Origin: Woeseiaceae bacterium
GTDB taxonomy: Bacteria; Pseudomonadota; Gammaproteobacteria; Steroidobacterales; Woeseiaceae
Direction of reading: 5' to 3'
Assembly: GCA_024640315.1 (NCBI GenBank)
Contig: JAHEFF010000027.1
Span: 1 to 44,056, forward strand
Length of the DNA stretch: 44,056 nucleotides
In this document: piece after piece, positions 35,404 through 44,056 of the stretch
Position numbering within the stretch: position 1 is the first letter of the stretch
Layout: the number at the start of each line of letters is the position of its first letter
Position numbers and translations under genes: made by a program
Notes under the pieces: generated by a model
Database searches by the model: none
Told to the model about the DNA's origin: nothing
What the model saw: the letters and a program-made list of their open reading frames with translations, nothing else

Positions 35404-35874
35404 TCAATCCCGGTGGTAAGGGTGGCCGGTCTGTAGCGACCAACCCCGGTAGAGTTGCTCGGCAAACAGTACCCGGGCCAGCCCGTGCGGTAATGTCAGT
35501 TTTGACAAAGACCATTTCAGGTTCGCGCGTTTCAGGATATCGGCTGACACCCCGTCCGGACCACCAATGACGAACACGAGGTCCGCCCCCGTCAATTGCC
35601 AGTCATCGAGCTTGCCCGATAGTTCGCGACTCGAAAACTGCTTACCACGTTCATCGAGTACGACCAGTTGCTCAGCAGGTTTGATCTTCGCGAGGACCTT
35701 CTCGCCCTCGGTCTGTTTGGCAGTAGCCGCCGGTCCGCCCTTCGCTCTTTTTACGGCGCCTATTTCTTCAAGGCGAAATTGCCACTGCCGCGGCAATCGC
35801 CCGGCATATTCCGAGAAAGCGGTATCGACCCATGACGGCTGCCGATCACCGACGGCAATCAGGCGGATGTGCAT
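35404..35874 (-). CDS. rlmH: 23S rRNA pseudouridine-1915 N3-methyltransferase
   Basis: 156 residues (155 in E. coli), SPOUT fold. MHIRLIAVGDRQPSWVDTAFSEYAGRLP opens the protein; LVFVIGGPDGVSADILKRANLKWSLSKLTLPHGLARVLFAEQLYRGWSLQTGHPYHRD holds the SAM knot and conserved YHRD end. It methylates pseudouridine in helix 69 of 70S ribosomes. It is 3 bases after rsfS and 1 base before maf. Confidence 0.97.
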   Translation of the reverse strand: MHIRLIAVGDRQPSWVDTAFSEYAGRLPRQWQFRLEEIGAVKRAKGGPAATAKQTEGEKVLAKIKPAEQLVVLDERGKQFSSRELSGKLDDWQLTGADLVFVIGGPDGVSADILKRANLKWSLSKLTLPHGLARVLFAEQLYRGWSLQTGHPYHRD

Positions 35875-35877
35875 GTA

Positions 35878-36231
35878 TCACCCGTCGGTTGCGGCGCGAT
35901 CAGTCGTCGGCTTAATGGACCAAAGTTTTTCGAGGTTGTAGAACTCGCGCACGCGCGGCAGCATGACATGGACAAGGGTATCACCCAGGTCAAGCAGAAC
36001 CCATTCACCGCCGTCCTCGCCTTCAATACCCAGCGGCCTGTGGCCTGCCTGCTTCGCCTTGTCAGATACCGCCTCTGCAAGTGCCGCCACATGACGGTTT
36101 GACGTACCACTCGCGACCACCATGTAGTCGGTTACTGAGGTCAGGTTCCGCACGTCCAGGCGGACAATGTCTTTTCCTTTCAACTCTTCAAGCGCTTCAA
36201 CTACCAGGTCACTTAACTGTTCGCTATTCAT
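35878..36231 (-). CDS. rsfS: Ribosomal silencing factor RsfS
   Basis: 117 residues from the ATG at 36231, preceded by GGTGGG; a TTG at 36246 in frame is less likely. Family signature: [35 protein letters not shown] and [30 protein letters not shown]. It binds L14 and keeps the subunits apart in starved cells. It lies between nadD and rlmH as in most bacteria. Confidence 0.95.
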   Translation of the reverse strand: MNSEQLSDLVVEALEELKGKDIVRLDVRNLTSVTDYMVVASGTSNRHVAALAEAVSDKAKQAGHRPLGIEGEDGGEWVLLDLGDTLVHVMLPRVREFYNLEKLWSIKPTTDRAATDG

Positions 36232-36260
36232 TAACCCACCGTTCAATACTCATAATTCTG

Positions 36261-36917
36261 TTACTCCGGCTCATCAGCCGTCTCGACGGCATAGCAGCCA
36301 CTCCGGTCGATCACGTCGCGAACCGCATCGGGCAGCAGGAAGCGCGGGTCGCGGCCGAGCGAAATGAGCTCGCGAATGTCCGACGACGAAATTTCAAGCT
36401 GAGTCACGTCGTGAATGTAAATGTGTCCGGCCTTGGCCTGGTGCAAATCGCCAATTCGATGCGTTCCACGATCTGCCAGCAGCTCACCCAGCGGACCCAT
36501 GTCCGGAGCGCGCCAACCTGGCCGGTGTGCTACTACAATGTGGGCAAGTTGCAGGATTTCACGCCAGTGATACCACTTTGGCAGGCTGAGGAAGGCATCC
36601 ATTCCGATTATCAGTCCCATCGGGCGCAGCGGGAACTCCGATCGCAATGCCGACAGCGTATCGACCGAGTACGAAGGCCCGTCCCGTTGCAGCTCGCGAT
36701 CGTCAACGACAAACCCATGTTGTGCTTCCGTCGCTACCCTGACCATCTCGAGTCGAAGTTCCGCGTCGGCGTGCGGCGTATCGCGATGCGGCGGATTGCC
36801 GCAGGGCATGAATCGAACTTCATCAAATCGTAGCGCCTGCAACATCTCAAAGGCAGTACGCAGGTGTCCGTAGTGAATCGGATCAAAAGTACCGCCAAAG
36901 ATTCCCATCGGGCTCAA
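36261..36917 (-). CDS. nadD: Nicotinate-nucleotide adenylyltransferase
   Basis: 218 residues from a TTG at 36917, chosen because AAGGAG lies 7 bases before it; the ATG at 36908 is too far from that site. MGIFGGTFDPIHYGHLRTA is the nucleotide-binding motif and ISSSDIRELI the second. It makes deamido-NAD in NAD synthesis. It lies 15 bases after holA. Confidence 0.95.
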   Translation of the reverse strand: MSPMGIFGGTFDPIHYGHLRTAFEMLQALRFDEVRFMPCGNPPHRDTPHADAELRLEMVRVATEAQHGFVVDDRELQRDGPSYSVDTLSALRSEFPLRPMGLIIGMDAFLSLPKWYHWREILQLAHIVVAHRPGWRAPDMGPLGELLADRGTHRIGDLHQAKAGHIYIHDVTQLEISSSDIRELISLGRDPRFLLPDAVRDVIDRSGCYAVETADEPE

Positions 36918-36932
36918 TTCAGGACTCCTTCA

Positions 36933-37952
36933 TCATGCAGCTCGCGCGCCGCTGGCAGACAATTCAAGAATGATTTGCGTAGCTATCTGCCAGGGATCTG
37001 CCCGCTTCTGACCTTTCGCCGCAGCGTCACCTTCGCGCACCAGCTTCAGCAAGCGGAAGAAATCGACTGCCTGATGCCGGCTGATGCAGGAACGCACTAA
37101 TCCCTGGCGGTTTTGCCACACGCCGGACTTGCGCATTGCCGTACTCAGATCGGTACCTGAGCGGATCATGTCCGACAGGCCGGCCAGCATTCGAATTTCA
37201 CGCGTCAGTGCCCACATAACGATAACGGACTCGATTCCTTCTGTTTTTATCCCGTCCAGTATCCGCACCGCCCTGGCGGCGTTGCCAGCGACCGCTGCAT
37301 CAACCAGTTTGTATACGTCGAATCTGCTGGAATCCACCACTGCCGCATCGACGTCCTCCGCATTCACAGAGCCCTCACCGTGCAGCAAACGCAGTTTCTC
37401 GATTTCCTGTTGTGCGGCAAGCAAATTGCCCTCGACGCGATCCGCGATCAGCTGTACCGCGTCGCGATCCGGCTGCAACCCGGCCTTCAGCATTCGCGTT
37501 TTTATCCAGCCTGGCAGGTCACGCGGGCCCACCGGCCAGATCTGTACCAACCCGCCACGGCTCTCCAGTGCCTTAACCCACTTGGCGTTGGCTGAGCTCC
37601 GGTCGAGCTTCGGTGCGCTGACGAGGAACAGCAGGTCGTTACCGGCATTGGCAGCGAAGTCCGCAATCGCGGCACTCCCCTTTACACCCGGCTTTCCCGT
37701 TGGCAGCCGCAACTCGATGATGCGCTTGTCGGCAAACAGGGAAAGATTGCCACCCGCGTTCGCGATCTCGCCCCAGTCAAAACCGGTGGTTTGCACAAAT
37801 AGTTCCCGTGAATCGAATCCCTGGCGCCTTGCTTCGGCGCGAATGGCGTCGAGGGCTTCCTGAGCGAGCAATGGCTCGTCACCAGTGACCAGGTAACAAG
37901 GCAACAGGGATTTGTTGAGTTGGGACGAAAGCTGATTTGCGGTTATTTTCAC
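36933..37952 (-). CDS. holA: DNA polymerase III delta subunit
   Basis: 339 residues (343 in E. coli), GTG start. LNKSLLPCYLVTGDEPLLAQEALDAIRAEARRQGFDSRELFV is the delta N-terminus; IWPVGPRDLPGWIKTRMLKAGLQPDRDAVQLIADRVEGNLLAAQQEIEKLRLLHG is domain II. It opens the beta clamp in the clamp loader. In E. coli lptE and leuS precede holA; neither is present on this side, where ycaR follows instead. Confidence 0.93.
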   Translation of the reverse strand: MKITANQLSSQLNKSLLPCYLVTGDEPLLAQEALDAIRAEARRQGFDSRELFVQTTGFDWGEIANAGGNLSLFADKRIIELRLPTGKPGVKGSAAIADFAANAGNDLLFLVSAPKLDRSSANAKWVKALESRGGLVQIWPVGPRDLPGWIKTRMLKAGLQPDRDAVQLIADRVEGNLLAAQQEIEKLRLLHGEGSVNAEDVDAAVVDSSRFDVYKLVDAAVAGNAARAVRILDGIKTEGIESVIVMWALTREIRMLAGLSDMIRSGTDLSTAMRKSGVWQNRQGLVRSCISRHQAVDFFRLLKLVREGDAAAKGQKRADPWQIATQIILELSASGARAA

Positions 37953-38016
37953 GCAGACAACGGAGAATTATTATTCATTGCATCATACCTGCCCGGAACA
38001 CTAAGGTCACAGCCGC

Positions 38017-38277
38017 TCAACTCGCATTGAGCTGATCCAGCGAAATCGATTCGCCCTCGAGCAGAACCGGGATTCCGTCATTGACGGGATACATCAACTT
38101 GCCGTCATCGGTAATGAGCGCCTCTTTCAGGGCAGTTTTGAGCAGGTTGCCGTCCCGATTGACCAGTACGCCCTCGGCTATAGCCGCGTTGATGGACTCG
38201 AGGACGTCACTGCGCGCAAGGGAAAGTCCCTTGTGAGTGACCGGACAGCACAGGATGGAGAGTAGCTTCTTGTCCAT
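38017..38277 (-). CDS. ycaR: Trm112/YcaR family protein
   Basis: 86 residues, with MDKKLLSILCCPVTHKGLSL (zinc-knuckle-like start) and LMYPVNDGIPVLLEGESISL, the family's conserved end. Eukaryotic Trm112 activates methyltransferases; the bacterial role is not settled. It is longer than E. coli YcaR (60 residues) owing to a middle insert. It is divergent from the MerC-like gene. Confidence 0.9.
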   Translation of the reverse strand: MDKKLLSILCCPVTHKGLSLARSDVLESINAAIAEGVLVNRDGNLLKTALKEALITDDGKLMYPVNDGIPVLLEGESISLDQLNAS

Positions 38278-38322
38278 ACCGGTATTGATATTCCCTTAAA
38301 ATTCAATATGTTGCACGGCAAG

Positions 38323-38338
38323 TGGTTATACTATACCA
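38323..38338. promoter_or_regulatory. Zur-box-like imperfect palindrome overlapping a -10 element
   Basis: GTTATA-C-TATACC matches the gammaproteobacterial Zur core GTTATANTATAAC at 12 of 13 positions. The same bases give TATACT, a good -10 box for the MerC-like gene about 80 bases downstream, which is where a repressor site would be useful. A chance match cannot be excluded. Confidence 0.4.
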
Positions 38339-38411
38339 TTCCGCACCCCGAGGGCTGAAACCAGCGTCATTTGACCGGTTCCAGGCCGTTCCCTGAGCAT
38401 ATCGGCAAGTG

Positions 38412-38816
38412 ATGACGGATAACAGTTTCAGACGACCCGCAGTCCTGGACCAGGTGGCGGTCGCGCTATCCGGTCTGTGCCTGCTTCATTGCCTGTTGCT
38501 CCCCTTCGCCGTTGCGATTCTGCCGTTTCTCGGCCAGTTCAGTGATGACCATCTGCATGCGGAGTTGCTCATTGTCGTGTTACCGGTCAGCATTGTGGCC
38601 CTGGCCCTTGGATACCGCCGCCACAAACGAAAAGGCATTGTTGCCTGGGGGCTGTCGGGACTGGTGCTACTCACTATTGGCGGTACGATCGCCCATAGCA
38701 TGTACGGCCTGATTGCCGACCGCTCACTGACAGTGGTTGGATCCGTGATTCTTGCCATAGCTCACTATCGAAATTTCCGCTTTTCCAAAATGGCGTTGCG
38801 CTCAGCTCCTGAGTAA
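38412..38816 (+). CDS. MerC-domain small membrane protein
   Basis: 134 residues from the ATG at 38412 (GTG at 38409 possible). Four hydrophobic helices: about 14-38 (VAVALSGLCLLHCLLLPFAVAIL), 50-66, 74-96 and 100-118. The Cys-Leu-Leu-His-Cys stretch (about 24-28) in the first helix is the MerC metal-binding position. MerC proteins import mercury, but chromosomal homologues without a mer operon may carry other metals. No other mer gene is near. A Zur-like site lies upstream, suggesting zinc. Confidence 0.82.
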   Translation: MTDNSFRRPAVLDQVAVALSGLCLLHCLLLPFAVAILPFLGQFSDDHLHAELLIVVLPVSIVALALGYRRHKRKGIVAWGLSGLVLLTIGGTIAHSMYGLIADRSLTVVGSVILAIAHYRNFRFSKMALRSAPE

Positions 38817-39839
38817 GCGGCCAATATCATCGCGCCTATGTCGATCCACCAGTTCGATGGCGTGTTGGCGGTCCTCGCTCGCCGGCTTCCAGCGTGGATC
38901 TTCATAGAGGCACCGTGACATCAGCTTGAGGGCCGGTGCATCCAGATCGTGATGCAGATAGTGGGAGAGACACTGCTGGCCGAAAATGAGTGCGGCGTCC
39001 TTCGAATCCCACTTCATCATTTCATTAAAGAACCAGGCTACGGCGGCATCCGCGTCCGGGTCGGACTCGATCCACTGCCGGATGTGCCTGAAACCGCCAT
39101 CCCGATTACCGCGGCTGATAAATCCGTATGCATGGTTCGCAACTTTCTGGCGTTTCTTGTCGAGATCGCCGGCGACCTCCTTTTCAGTCTTCACCAACGG
39201 CGCCTCGATATCGACTTTTGCCACAATGCCGCTGGAATGCACAACGGCGCCTGTGAAAGTGAACAGCAGAAAGAAAACGTAGAGCCCAAGAAAATAGTCA
39301 ACAAATTCGGGCAACACGCTCGCAGACAAAGTCCAGGCGGCGAATGTCACGAACGCAAGAACAATCGGTATCCACACATAATTAACGCCGCACGATTTGA
39401 TCATGCGAAACAGCATGACCGGATTCATGCTTGCGGGCGGTGATCGTGTCACGCCAAGTACCGCCAGCGATGACGGGTAAATCAGGAGAAACATTACGAG
39501 TAGTAACTGTGCCGCTCGCATCGAAAAACTATCGATAATGTAGATCTCCAGCCACACGAAGGAGCAAAAGAACAACAGCGGAAAGAGGCCCCAGAAATTA
39601 TCGGCAATGTTGAAGATATTAATCTCCGCGACAAGAGTCGCCTTGCCGTGCGCTCGTGCCTCAAGCAGGTAAAGCGCGTAACGGAATATCGCCGGAACGA
39701 CAATGAATGCCAGCCATAGTCCGAGGATACCCGCGGCGGAGGCGATCCAGACCAGCACGCCAAAACCGATGATTGCCATCAGGACCGTCATATCCGTGAG
39801 CGGGAACAGGGCCTCTTTGATCAGGTCACCTGGTTTCAT
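38802..39839 (-). CDS. Membrane protein of unknown function with soluble C-terminal domain
   Basis: 345 residues from the ATG at 39839, which has GAGG upstream and overlaps the yidD end by 14 bases; longer frames run into yidD. About six hydrophobic segments lie in residues 15-230, including [21 protein letters not shown] and [20 protein letters not shown]. The last 110 residues are soluble and helical, like tetratricopeptide-type repeats ([33 protein letters not shown]). It overlaps the end of the MerC-like gene on the other strand. A DUF4013-like membrane part is possible. Confidence 0.75.
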   Translation of the reverse strand: MKPGDLIKEALFPLTDMTVLMAIIGFGVLVWIASAAGILGLWLAFIVVPAIFRYALYLLEARAHGKATLVAEINIFNIADNFWGLFPLLFFCSFVWLEIYIIDSFSMRAAQLLLVMFLLIYPSSLAVLGVTRSPPASMNPVMLFRMIKSCGVNYVWIPIVLAFVTFAAWTLSASVLPEFVDYFLGLYVFFLLFTFTGAVVHSSGIVAKVDIEAPLVKTEKEVAGDLDKKRQKVANHAYGFISRGNRDGGFRHIRQWIESDPDADAAVAWFFNEMMKWDSKDAALIFGQQCLSHYLHHDLDAPALKLMSRCLYEDPRWKPASEDRQHAIELVDRHRRDDIGRLLRS

Positions 39840-40086
39840 CTGCATCCTCATCGGTTTCCGGCACGGGATCGTATCCGGAACCGCCCCACGGATGGCAGCG
39901 ACCAATGCGCTTGATGGCCAACCAGCCGCCTTTGAACGCGCCATGAGTGCGCAGCGCTTCTTCAGCATACTGTGAGCAGGTCGGCTCGAATCGACAATTG
40001 GCCCCTATCAGCGGGGATATCGCATTGCGATAGATCCATACCAGTCCGAGCAACGGCCAGGCCAGGACTCTGCCAATCAATGTCAT
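39826..40086 (-). CDS. yidD: Membrane protein insertion efficiency factor YidD
   Basis: 86 residues from the ATG at 40086. Family signature: [59 protein letters not shown]. It is a small amphipathic inner-membrane protein that helps YidC-dependent insertion. Normally found between rnpA and yidC; here it stands instead between sufE and the unknown membrane gene, away from that operon. Confidence 0.95.
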   Translation of the reverse strand: MTLIGRVLAWPLLGLVWIYRNAISPLIGANCRFEPTCSQYAEEALRTHGAFKGGWLAIKRIGRCHPWGGSGYDPVPETDEDADETR

Positions 40087-40087
40087 C

Positions 40088-40510
40088 TCAGGCTGCCGCG
40101 GCAGCCTCGCCGGCGAAGCGTTGAATGGCTTGCAGCATCGAGGCAAGCCCGTTGCTGCGGGTCGGGCTCAGGTGTTGCTCGAGTTGCAGTGCGTGGATGA
40201 AATCCGCTGAGGTATCAAGAATGTCCTGCGGCTTGCGGTCACTGTATATGCGTAACAGGACAGCGATCAGGCCGGACACGATAGCCGCATCACTGGTGGC
40301 CTGAAAGTGCAGCCTGCCGGCCCTCATTTCCGCCAGGAACCAGACCTGAGACTGGCACCCGCGGATCTTGTTCGCATCGGTCTTTTCCGCTTCCGGAAAC
40401 TCTGGCAGCCGACGGCCGAGATCAATGATGTATTGATAGCGATCCATCCAGTCGTCGAAAAACTGAAACTCCTCGATCAGGTCCTGCTGGGCTTTCTCGA
40501 CTTCGTTCAT
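40088..40510 (-). CDS. sufE: Cysteine desulfuration protein SufE
   Basis: 140 residues from the ATG at 40510; a frame extending to 40642 overlaps cysS. The active-site cysteine is Cys52 in [39 protein letters not shown]. It accepts sulfur from SufS and passes it to SufB for iron-sulfur assembly. A stand-alone sufE, 13 bases after cysS, away from other suf genes, is common; CsdE is the alternative. Confidence 0.9.
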   Translation of the reverse strand: MNEVEKAQQDLIEEFQFFDDWMDRYQYIIDLGRRLPEFPEAEKTDANKIRGCQSQVWFLAEMRAGRLHFQATSDAAIVSGLIAVLLRIYSDRKPQDILDTSADFIHALQLEQHLSPTRSNGLASMLQAIQRFAGEAAAAA

Positions 40511-40523
40511 CCACAATATCTCT

Positions 40524-41900
40524 TTAACTGCGACGCCAGCGCGTGCCATCTGCGCTATCTTCGATCTGGATTCCTGCATCGACAAGCTGATCGCGGATCG
40601 CGTCGGCCGCCGCAAAATCCCTGTTGGCGCGCGCCTCGACACGTTGCTTCAGCAGTGCTTCGATGTCTGCGGCTGACAACTCACCATCATCGCCGCCTGA
40701 AAACCACGCTTCGGGGTCACTTTGAATGAGTCCCATAAGCTCACCTGCTGCAAGAAGTTCGCGGGCCAGCGCCTTTCGTTCCGCATCAGCCGTCGCCTTA
40801 TTGAGCCTGCGCGCGACATTAAACATTTCGGCAAGGGCCTTCGGCGTATTCAGATCATCTTCAAGCGCTTCAACGAGGGCGTCAGGGGGTTCGGCCGCAG
40901 ACCGCTCGGCATCTGTTAATTCGATGCCACGCAATGCGCCGTAGAAACGGTCGAGCATCTTCTTCGCGGACTCAACCGTTTCATCCGACCAATCGAGTGG
41001 TTGCCGGTAGTGGGCACTGAGCAGCGCCAGGCGAAGCACCTCGCCCGGAATGTCCTTGATCATGTTGTGCACAAGCAGCACATTGCCCAAAGACTTGGAC
41101 ATCTTGGTGCTGTCGAGACTCAGAAAACCATTGTGAACCCAGTAACGGGCGAACGGTGCGCCATCATGGGCGCAGGTGCTCTGCGCCATTTCATTTTCGT
41201 GGTGCGGAAATACGAGGTCCTGACCGCCCGCGTGAATATCGATGGTGTTGCCCAGATGTTTCTCCGACATCGCCGAACACTCGATGTGCCAACCGGGCCG
41301 GCCCCGGCCCCAGGGCGAATCCCAGCCGGGCAGCTCCGGCGTCGACGGTTTCCACATGACGAAGTCCTGGGCAGATCGCTTATACGGTGCAATTTCGACC
41401 CGGGCGCCGGCAATCATTTCGCGAAGATCGCGCTTCGACAGTGACCCGTAGTCCGGATTCGACCCCACGTCGAATAGCACGTGCCCTTCCGCTTCGTACG
41501 CAAACCCCTTATCGATGAGGGTCTTGATCATGGCGATCATCTCGTCGATATGCTGCGTTGCTCGCGGTTCTATGTCCGGCGGCTGCACACCGAGCGCACC
41601 CATATCGTCGTTATACGCCTTGATATACTGCGCGGTAATCGCATCGATTGGCTTGCCGGTCGCGACGGATTCCTGGTTAATCTTGTCGTCGACGTCCGTA
41701 ATATTGCGAGCGAATGTCAACTTATAGTGACGCCGGAGGACCCTGGCCAGCAGGTCGAAAACGACAGCCGGGCGAGCATTGCCGATATGGGCAAAGTTGT
41801 AAACGGTCGGGCCGCAGAGGTACATCGTCACCTCGCCTTCCTTGAGCGGCTCGAACGCCAGTTTCCTGCCTTGCAGGGTATCGTGGAGGTAAATGGTCAT
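40524..41900 (-). CDS. cysS: Cysteinyl-tRNA synthetase
   Basis: 458 residues from the ATG at 41900 (461 in E. coli). Class I signatures: HIGN in [11 protein letters not shown] and KMSKS in [10 protein letters not shown]. Zinc ligands: Cys in MYLCGPTVY, Cys in HIECSAMS, His and Glu in LVFPHHENE. It charges tRNA-Cys. Its start is divergent from hisI; a TATACA lies about 13-18 bases before its start codon on this strand. Confidence 0.97.
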   Translation of the reverse strand: MTIYLHDTLQGRKLAFEPLKEGEVTMYLCGPTVYNFAHIGNARPAVVFDLLARVLRRHYKLTFARNITDVDDKINQESVATGKPIDAITAQYIKAYNDDMGALGVQPPDIEPRATQHIDEMIAMIKTLIDKGFAYEAEGHVLFDVGSNPDYGSLSKRDLREMIAGARVEIAPYKRSAQDFVMWKPSTPELPGWDSPWGRGRPGWHIECSAMSEKHLGNTIDIHAGGQDLVFPHHENEMAQSTCAHDGAPFARYWVHNGFLSLDSTKMSKSLGNVLLVHNMIKDIPGEVLRLALLSAHYRQPLDWSDETVESAKKMLDRFYGALRGIELTDAERSAAEPPDALVEALEDDLNTPKALAEMFNVARRLNKATADAERKALARELLAAGELMGLIQSDPEAWFSGGDDGELSAADIEALLKQRVEARANRDFAAADAIRDQLVDAGIQIEDSADGTRWRRS

Positions 41901-41981
41901 ACGATTTCGTGTTGTATATTTGCGGACTTTGGCCGAAAGGCGCAATGATAACAGCGCTCGCGAAAAAGGACGGTACTAACT

Positions 41982-41987
41982 TATAAT
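41982..41987 (+). promoter_or_regulatory. Likely -10 element (TATAAT) of hisI
   Basis: TATAAT lies 29 bases before the ATG at 42016, giving a leader of about 20 bases that contains AGGAG. The -35 region is poor. Confidence 0.45.
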
Positions 41988-42015
41988 CGGCCGCCCGGCA
42001 CCACCAGGAGAAACA

Positions 42016-42513
42016 ATGTCCACTCGCCCCATCGCATTCCAGGAACGCCAGTCTGTAGAGCAGGTTGAGGAGGGAACCGACCTCGCACCGAAATTCGACG
42101 AGCGCGGCCTGATTACGGCGGTCACGACCGATGCTACATCGGGAGAATTGCTGATGCAGGGCTACATGAACGCCGAGGCCCTCAGGCTGACCATCGAAAC
42201 CGGCGAGGCGCATTACTACAGCCGCAGTCGGCAAACGCTTTGGCACAAGGGTGCGACCAGCGGCCTGACGCAGAAAGTCATCGAGCTGCTGGTAGACGAC
42301 GATCAGGACTGCATCTGGCTGAAGGTGAGTGTCGCAGGCGGTGCAAGTTGCCACGTAGGCTACCGCTCCTGCTTCTACCGCAAAGTGCCGGTCGGCAGCG
42401 AATACAGGGCGAACGAGCAAGACGGCCAGATCGAGCTCGAATTCACGGACACCGAAAAGGTATTCGACCCGGACGAGGTCTACGGCGACGCCCCGAATCC
42501 AACCATTCTTTAG
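42016..42513 (+). CDS. hisI: Phosphoribosyl-AMP cyclohydrolase
   Basis: 165 residues. [60 protein letters not shown] is the HisI signature, with Asp/Cys metal residues in [27 protein letters not shown]. It opens the purine ring in histidine synthesis. It is the stand-alone form without the HisE part, and no other his gene is in the window. AGGAG lies 6 bases before the ATG. Confidence 0.95.
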   Translation: MSTRPIAFQERQSVEQVEEGTDLAPKFDERGLITAVTTDATSGELLMQGYMNAEALRLTIETGEAHYYSRSRQTLWHKGATSGLTQKVIELLVDDDQDCIWLKVSVAGGASCHVGYRSCFYRKVPVGSEYRANEQDGQIELEFTDTEKVFDPDEVYGDAPNPTIL

Positions 42514-42527
42514 ATGCCGCGCAGCTT

Positions 42528-43142
42528 CTAGCGCTCCATTAACGCAACGCGCAAGCCAAGAAAAATCAGCAGGCCACCGAAAATGTGCTGCACGATCTGC
42601 TGAGAGCGCTCGATGAACTGACGCACGCTCGGTTGGTCCAGCGTATAGACAAAGAACAGCCAGAAAGCGACGCACACGAGATTCATCGTAATAACCAGTA
42701 CGAACGCCGTACTCACCGACGTGTCCGGTGTGATGACCATTGTGAACACGCCCAGGTAAAAGAGTGTCCCCTTCGGATTGAGCAGATTATTGATAAACCC
42801 CTGGGCGAACCAGGATTTATTGTTGCGGCCGCCGTCGACGAGACTCGCGTCCAGTGGTGTGGCAGAGGAACGAAAACTCATGATACCGAGGTACACAAGA
42901 TATGCAGCGCCAAGGTATTTGAGAATGCTGAACGCGAGTATGCTTTGCGATATAAGCAATCCAATACCGAGTACGCAATAGGTGATATGAACCTGATTGC
43001 CGGCGAGGATACCCGCGGATGTCTGCAGGCCGGCACGCCGCCCGCCCAATAAGGTATTACGCAATACGATCACCATATCCGGCCCGGGGCTGACCAGCAC
43101 AAGCGCGGTAACGCCGATGATCACAAGCAATTGTTCTGACAC
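42528..43142 (-). CDS. LysE/RhtB family amino-acid exporter
   Basis: 204 residues from a GTG at 43142, chosen for the GGAGG 9 bases upstream and because MSEQLLVIIGVTALVLVSPGPDMVIVLRNTLLGGRRAGL starts as in the family; the frame extends to 43190. Six hydrophobic helices are visible. The FINNLLNPKGTLFYLGVFTMV stretch is typical of RhtB members. It exports an amino acid or homoserine-lactone-type compound from the cell; the substrate cannot be read. It ends 14 bases from the hisI stop, convergently. Confidence 0.9.
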   Translation of the reverse strand: MSEQLLVIIGVTALVLVSPGPDMVIVLRNTLLGGRRAGLQTSAGILAGNQVHITYCVLGIGLLISQSILAFSILKYLGAAYLVYLGIMSFRSSATPLDASLVDGGRNNKSWFAQGFINNLLNPKGTLFYLGVFTMVITPDTSVSTAFVLVITMNLVCVAFWLFFVYTLDQPSVRQFIERSQQIVQHIFGGLLIFLGLRVALMER

Positions 43143-43223
43143 CTCAATTTGCCTCCATCGGGTCTCGGTAACGCTGACAATTCTATACAATCGGCAGATG
43201 TAGCATCCACGGGCAACGCGTCA

Positions 43224-43844
43224 ATGAGTCAAAAAGAGTATTGGGAACAGGTTTACTCGACCCGCCTGGCCGAGAAGCTCGGCTGGTACAGGCCACATCT
43301 CGAAACATCAATGTCCTGGATCAAGGAGCTCGACCTCGACGCGGATGCGCCGATTATTGACGTTGGCGGCGGCGCATCAACTCTTATCGACGATCTGCTG
43401 GACGAAGGCTGCGAATCGCTTGCAGTCCTCGATATTTCGGACAGCGCGCTGGCAAACTCCAGGAAAAGACTGGGCCGACAGGCGGACCTGGTCATGTGGC
43501 TGAGCGGTGACATTACGACTTATGCATTACCCCCGAACCGGTTTGAGCTGTGGCACGACCGTGCTTTGTTACATTTTCTTACCGAGGCCGAACAACAGGA
43601 AGCCTATCGAAGCAACTTGCTGAACGCAGTCAAACCGGCTGGTCACGTAATCATCGGCGTGTTTTCGCATGAAGCGCCGCCCAAATGCAGCGGTCTTCCG
43701 GTGCAACGTTACGATTCCGAGCAACTCTCGAACACGCTCGGCAAGCAGTTTGAACTGGTCCGCCAACACAAGGAAACGCATATCACACCGGGAGACGTCG
43801 AACAGATGTACTTGTATTGCCAGTTCAGGCGAATCGCAAACTAG
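43224..43844 (+). CDS. Class I SAM-dependent methyltransferase
   Basis: 206 residues from the ATG at 43224. YWEQVYSTRLAEKLGWYRPHLETSMSWI is the usual start of this small group. The SAM motif I is PIIDVGGGASTLIDDLLDEGCESLAVLDIS (about 44-72), and post-I acidic residue Asp70 follows. WHDRALLHFLTEAEQQEAYRSNLLNAVKPAGHVIIGVFS is motif IV-VI. The substrate is unknown; thiopurine/tellurite-type or small-molecule methylation is possible. It is divergent from the LysE-type gene. Confidence 0.88.
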   Translation: MSQKEYWEQVYSTRLAEKLGWYRPHLETSMSWIKELDLDADAPIIDVGGGASTLIDDLLDEGCESLAVLDISDSALANSRKRLGRQADLVMWLSGDITTYALPPNRFELWHDRALLHFLTEAEQQEAYRSNLLNAVKPAGHVIIGVFSHEAPPKCSGLPVQRYDSEQLSNTLGKQFELVRQHKETHITPGDVEQMYLYCQFRRIAN

Positions 43845-44056
43845 TCAGTAACGCAGCGACCAGGCGACGACAAGCGAATCCGTATCCGAACCATTACTCG
43901 CGTTGGTGCGGTTGCGGACGTAAGCAAATTTTAGCCCTTGCCGACTCCCCAGCGGCATGCCGAGTGATAACGCAGATATGAAGACGCGCCTTTCGTCGTT
44001 CGCCCGGTTTCCGTTAATGATCGACTGCCCGTCGAGGCCGTAGCCGGCACTCAACG
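43845..44056 (-). CDS. Outer-membrane beta-barrel protein, C-terminal end (cut by window edge)
   Basis: About 70 C-terminal residues are visible before the edge. Alternating polar/hydrophobic strands (SAGYGLDGQSIINGNRANDERRVFISALSLGMPLGSRQGLKFAYVRNRTNASNGSDTDSLVVAWSLRY, quoted here only as its parts) end with a terminal aromatic, the BamA recognition signal. GLDGQSIING and FAYVRNRTNASNGSDTDS resemble the family of transporters near phenol-degradation genes (PF13557). It adjoins the methyltransferase tail-to-tail. Confidence 0.72.
   Translation of the reverse strand, partial: LSAGYGLDGQSIINGNRANDERRVFISALSLGMPLGSRQGLKFAYVRNRTNASNGSDTDSLVVAWSLRY

Noticed and set aside
36081..36833. Plus-strand open frame of 250 residues
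   Set aside because: It is antisense to rsfS and nadD, both with clear family motifs.

Overview
The window looks like a chromosomal segment of a gammaproteobacterium. The main evidence is gene order known from Escherichia coli and Pseudomonas: ubiI-ubiH-pepP-ygfB running away from TIGR02449-zapA-6S RNA-fau; rpiA; rplM-rpsI; coq7 beside a crp/vfr gene; tldE divergent from darP (yjgA); and the run holA-nadD-rsfS-rlmH-maf-rng-yhdP-tldD. Base composition is moderately GC-rich and even. I see no insertion sequence, prophage, integrase or CRISPR array. A finer placement (for example a marine lineage) is only a guess.

Region by region. Bases 1-7.5 kb are the accessory part: a minus-strand cluster of an N-acyl-D-amino-acid deacylase-like amidohydrolase, a Tat-exported small subunit and a GMC-type flavoprotein (cut by the window edge), then a class C beta-lactamase-like serine hydrolase, a CBS-pair protein, a soluble reductive-dehalogenase-like iron-sulfur protein, a membrane-anchored glutathione-transferase-like protein, and two proteins I cannot assign. 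Bases 7.5-13.6 kb hold the ubiquinone/ZapA/6S RNA locus. Bases 13.8-19.9 kb hold a lysine-rich histone-like gene with internal tandem repeats, rpiA, a 118-bp inverted-repeat element, tRNA-Gln(CTG), the L13-S9 operon, coq7, crp, rpe and djlA. Bases 20-27.3 kb carry purC, a YihY-type membrane protein, tldE, darP, purEK and an ExeA-like ATPase joined to an FHA domain. Bases 27.3-38.3 kb form a long minus-strand series from ycaR and holA down to tldD and two small unknown genes. Bases 38.4 kb to the end carry a MerC-like gene, a membrane protein of unknown function, yidD, sufE, cysS, hisI, a LysE-type exporter, a methyltransferase and the end of an outer-membrane protein gene.

The genes serve several shared tasks. 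UbiI, UbiH and Coq7 together could supply all three ring hydroxylations of aerobic ubiquinone synthesis. RpiA and Rpe are both pentose-phosphate enzymes; PurC, PurE and PurK make purines. TldD and TldE are the two subunits of one metalloprotease and are both present, about 4 kb apart. RlmH, RsfS, DarP, L13, S9, RNase G, YcaR and 6S RNA all act on ribosomes, RNA or transcription.

Most of the window is conserved housekeeping DNA. The parts most worth a second look are the reductive-dehalogenase-like protein beside the anchored GST-like protein, a terminator-like hairpin in the rplM leader, the inverted-repeat element beside tRNA-Gln, the repeat-built histone-like gene, the ATPase-FHA fusion, and a Zur-box-like site before the MerC-like gene. 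All functions are read from sequence motifs and synteny; no database search was possible.
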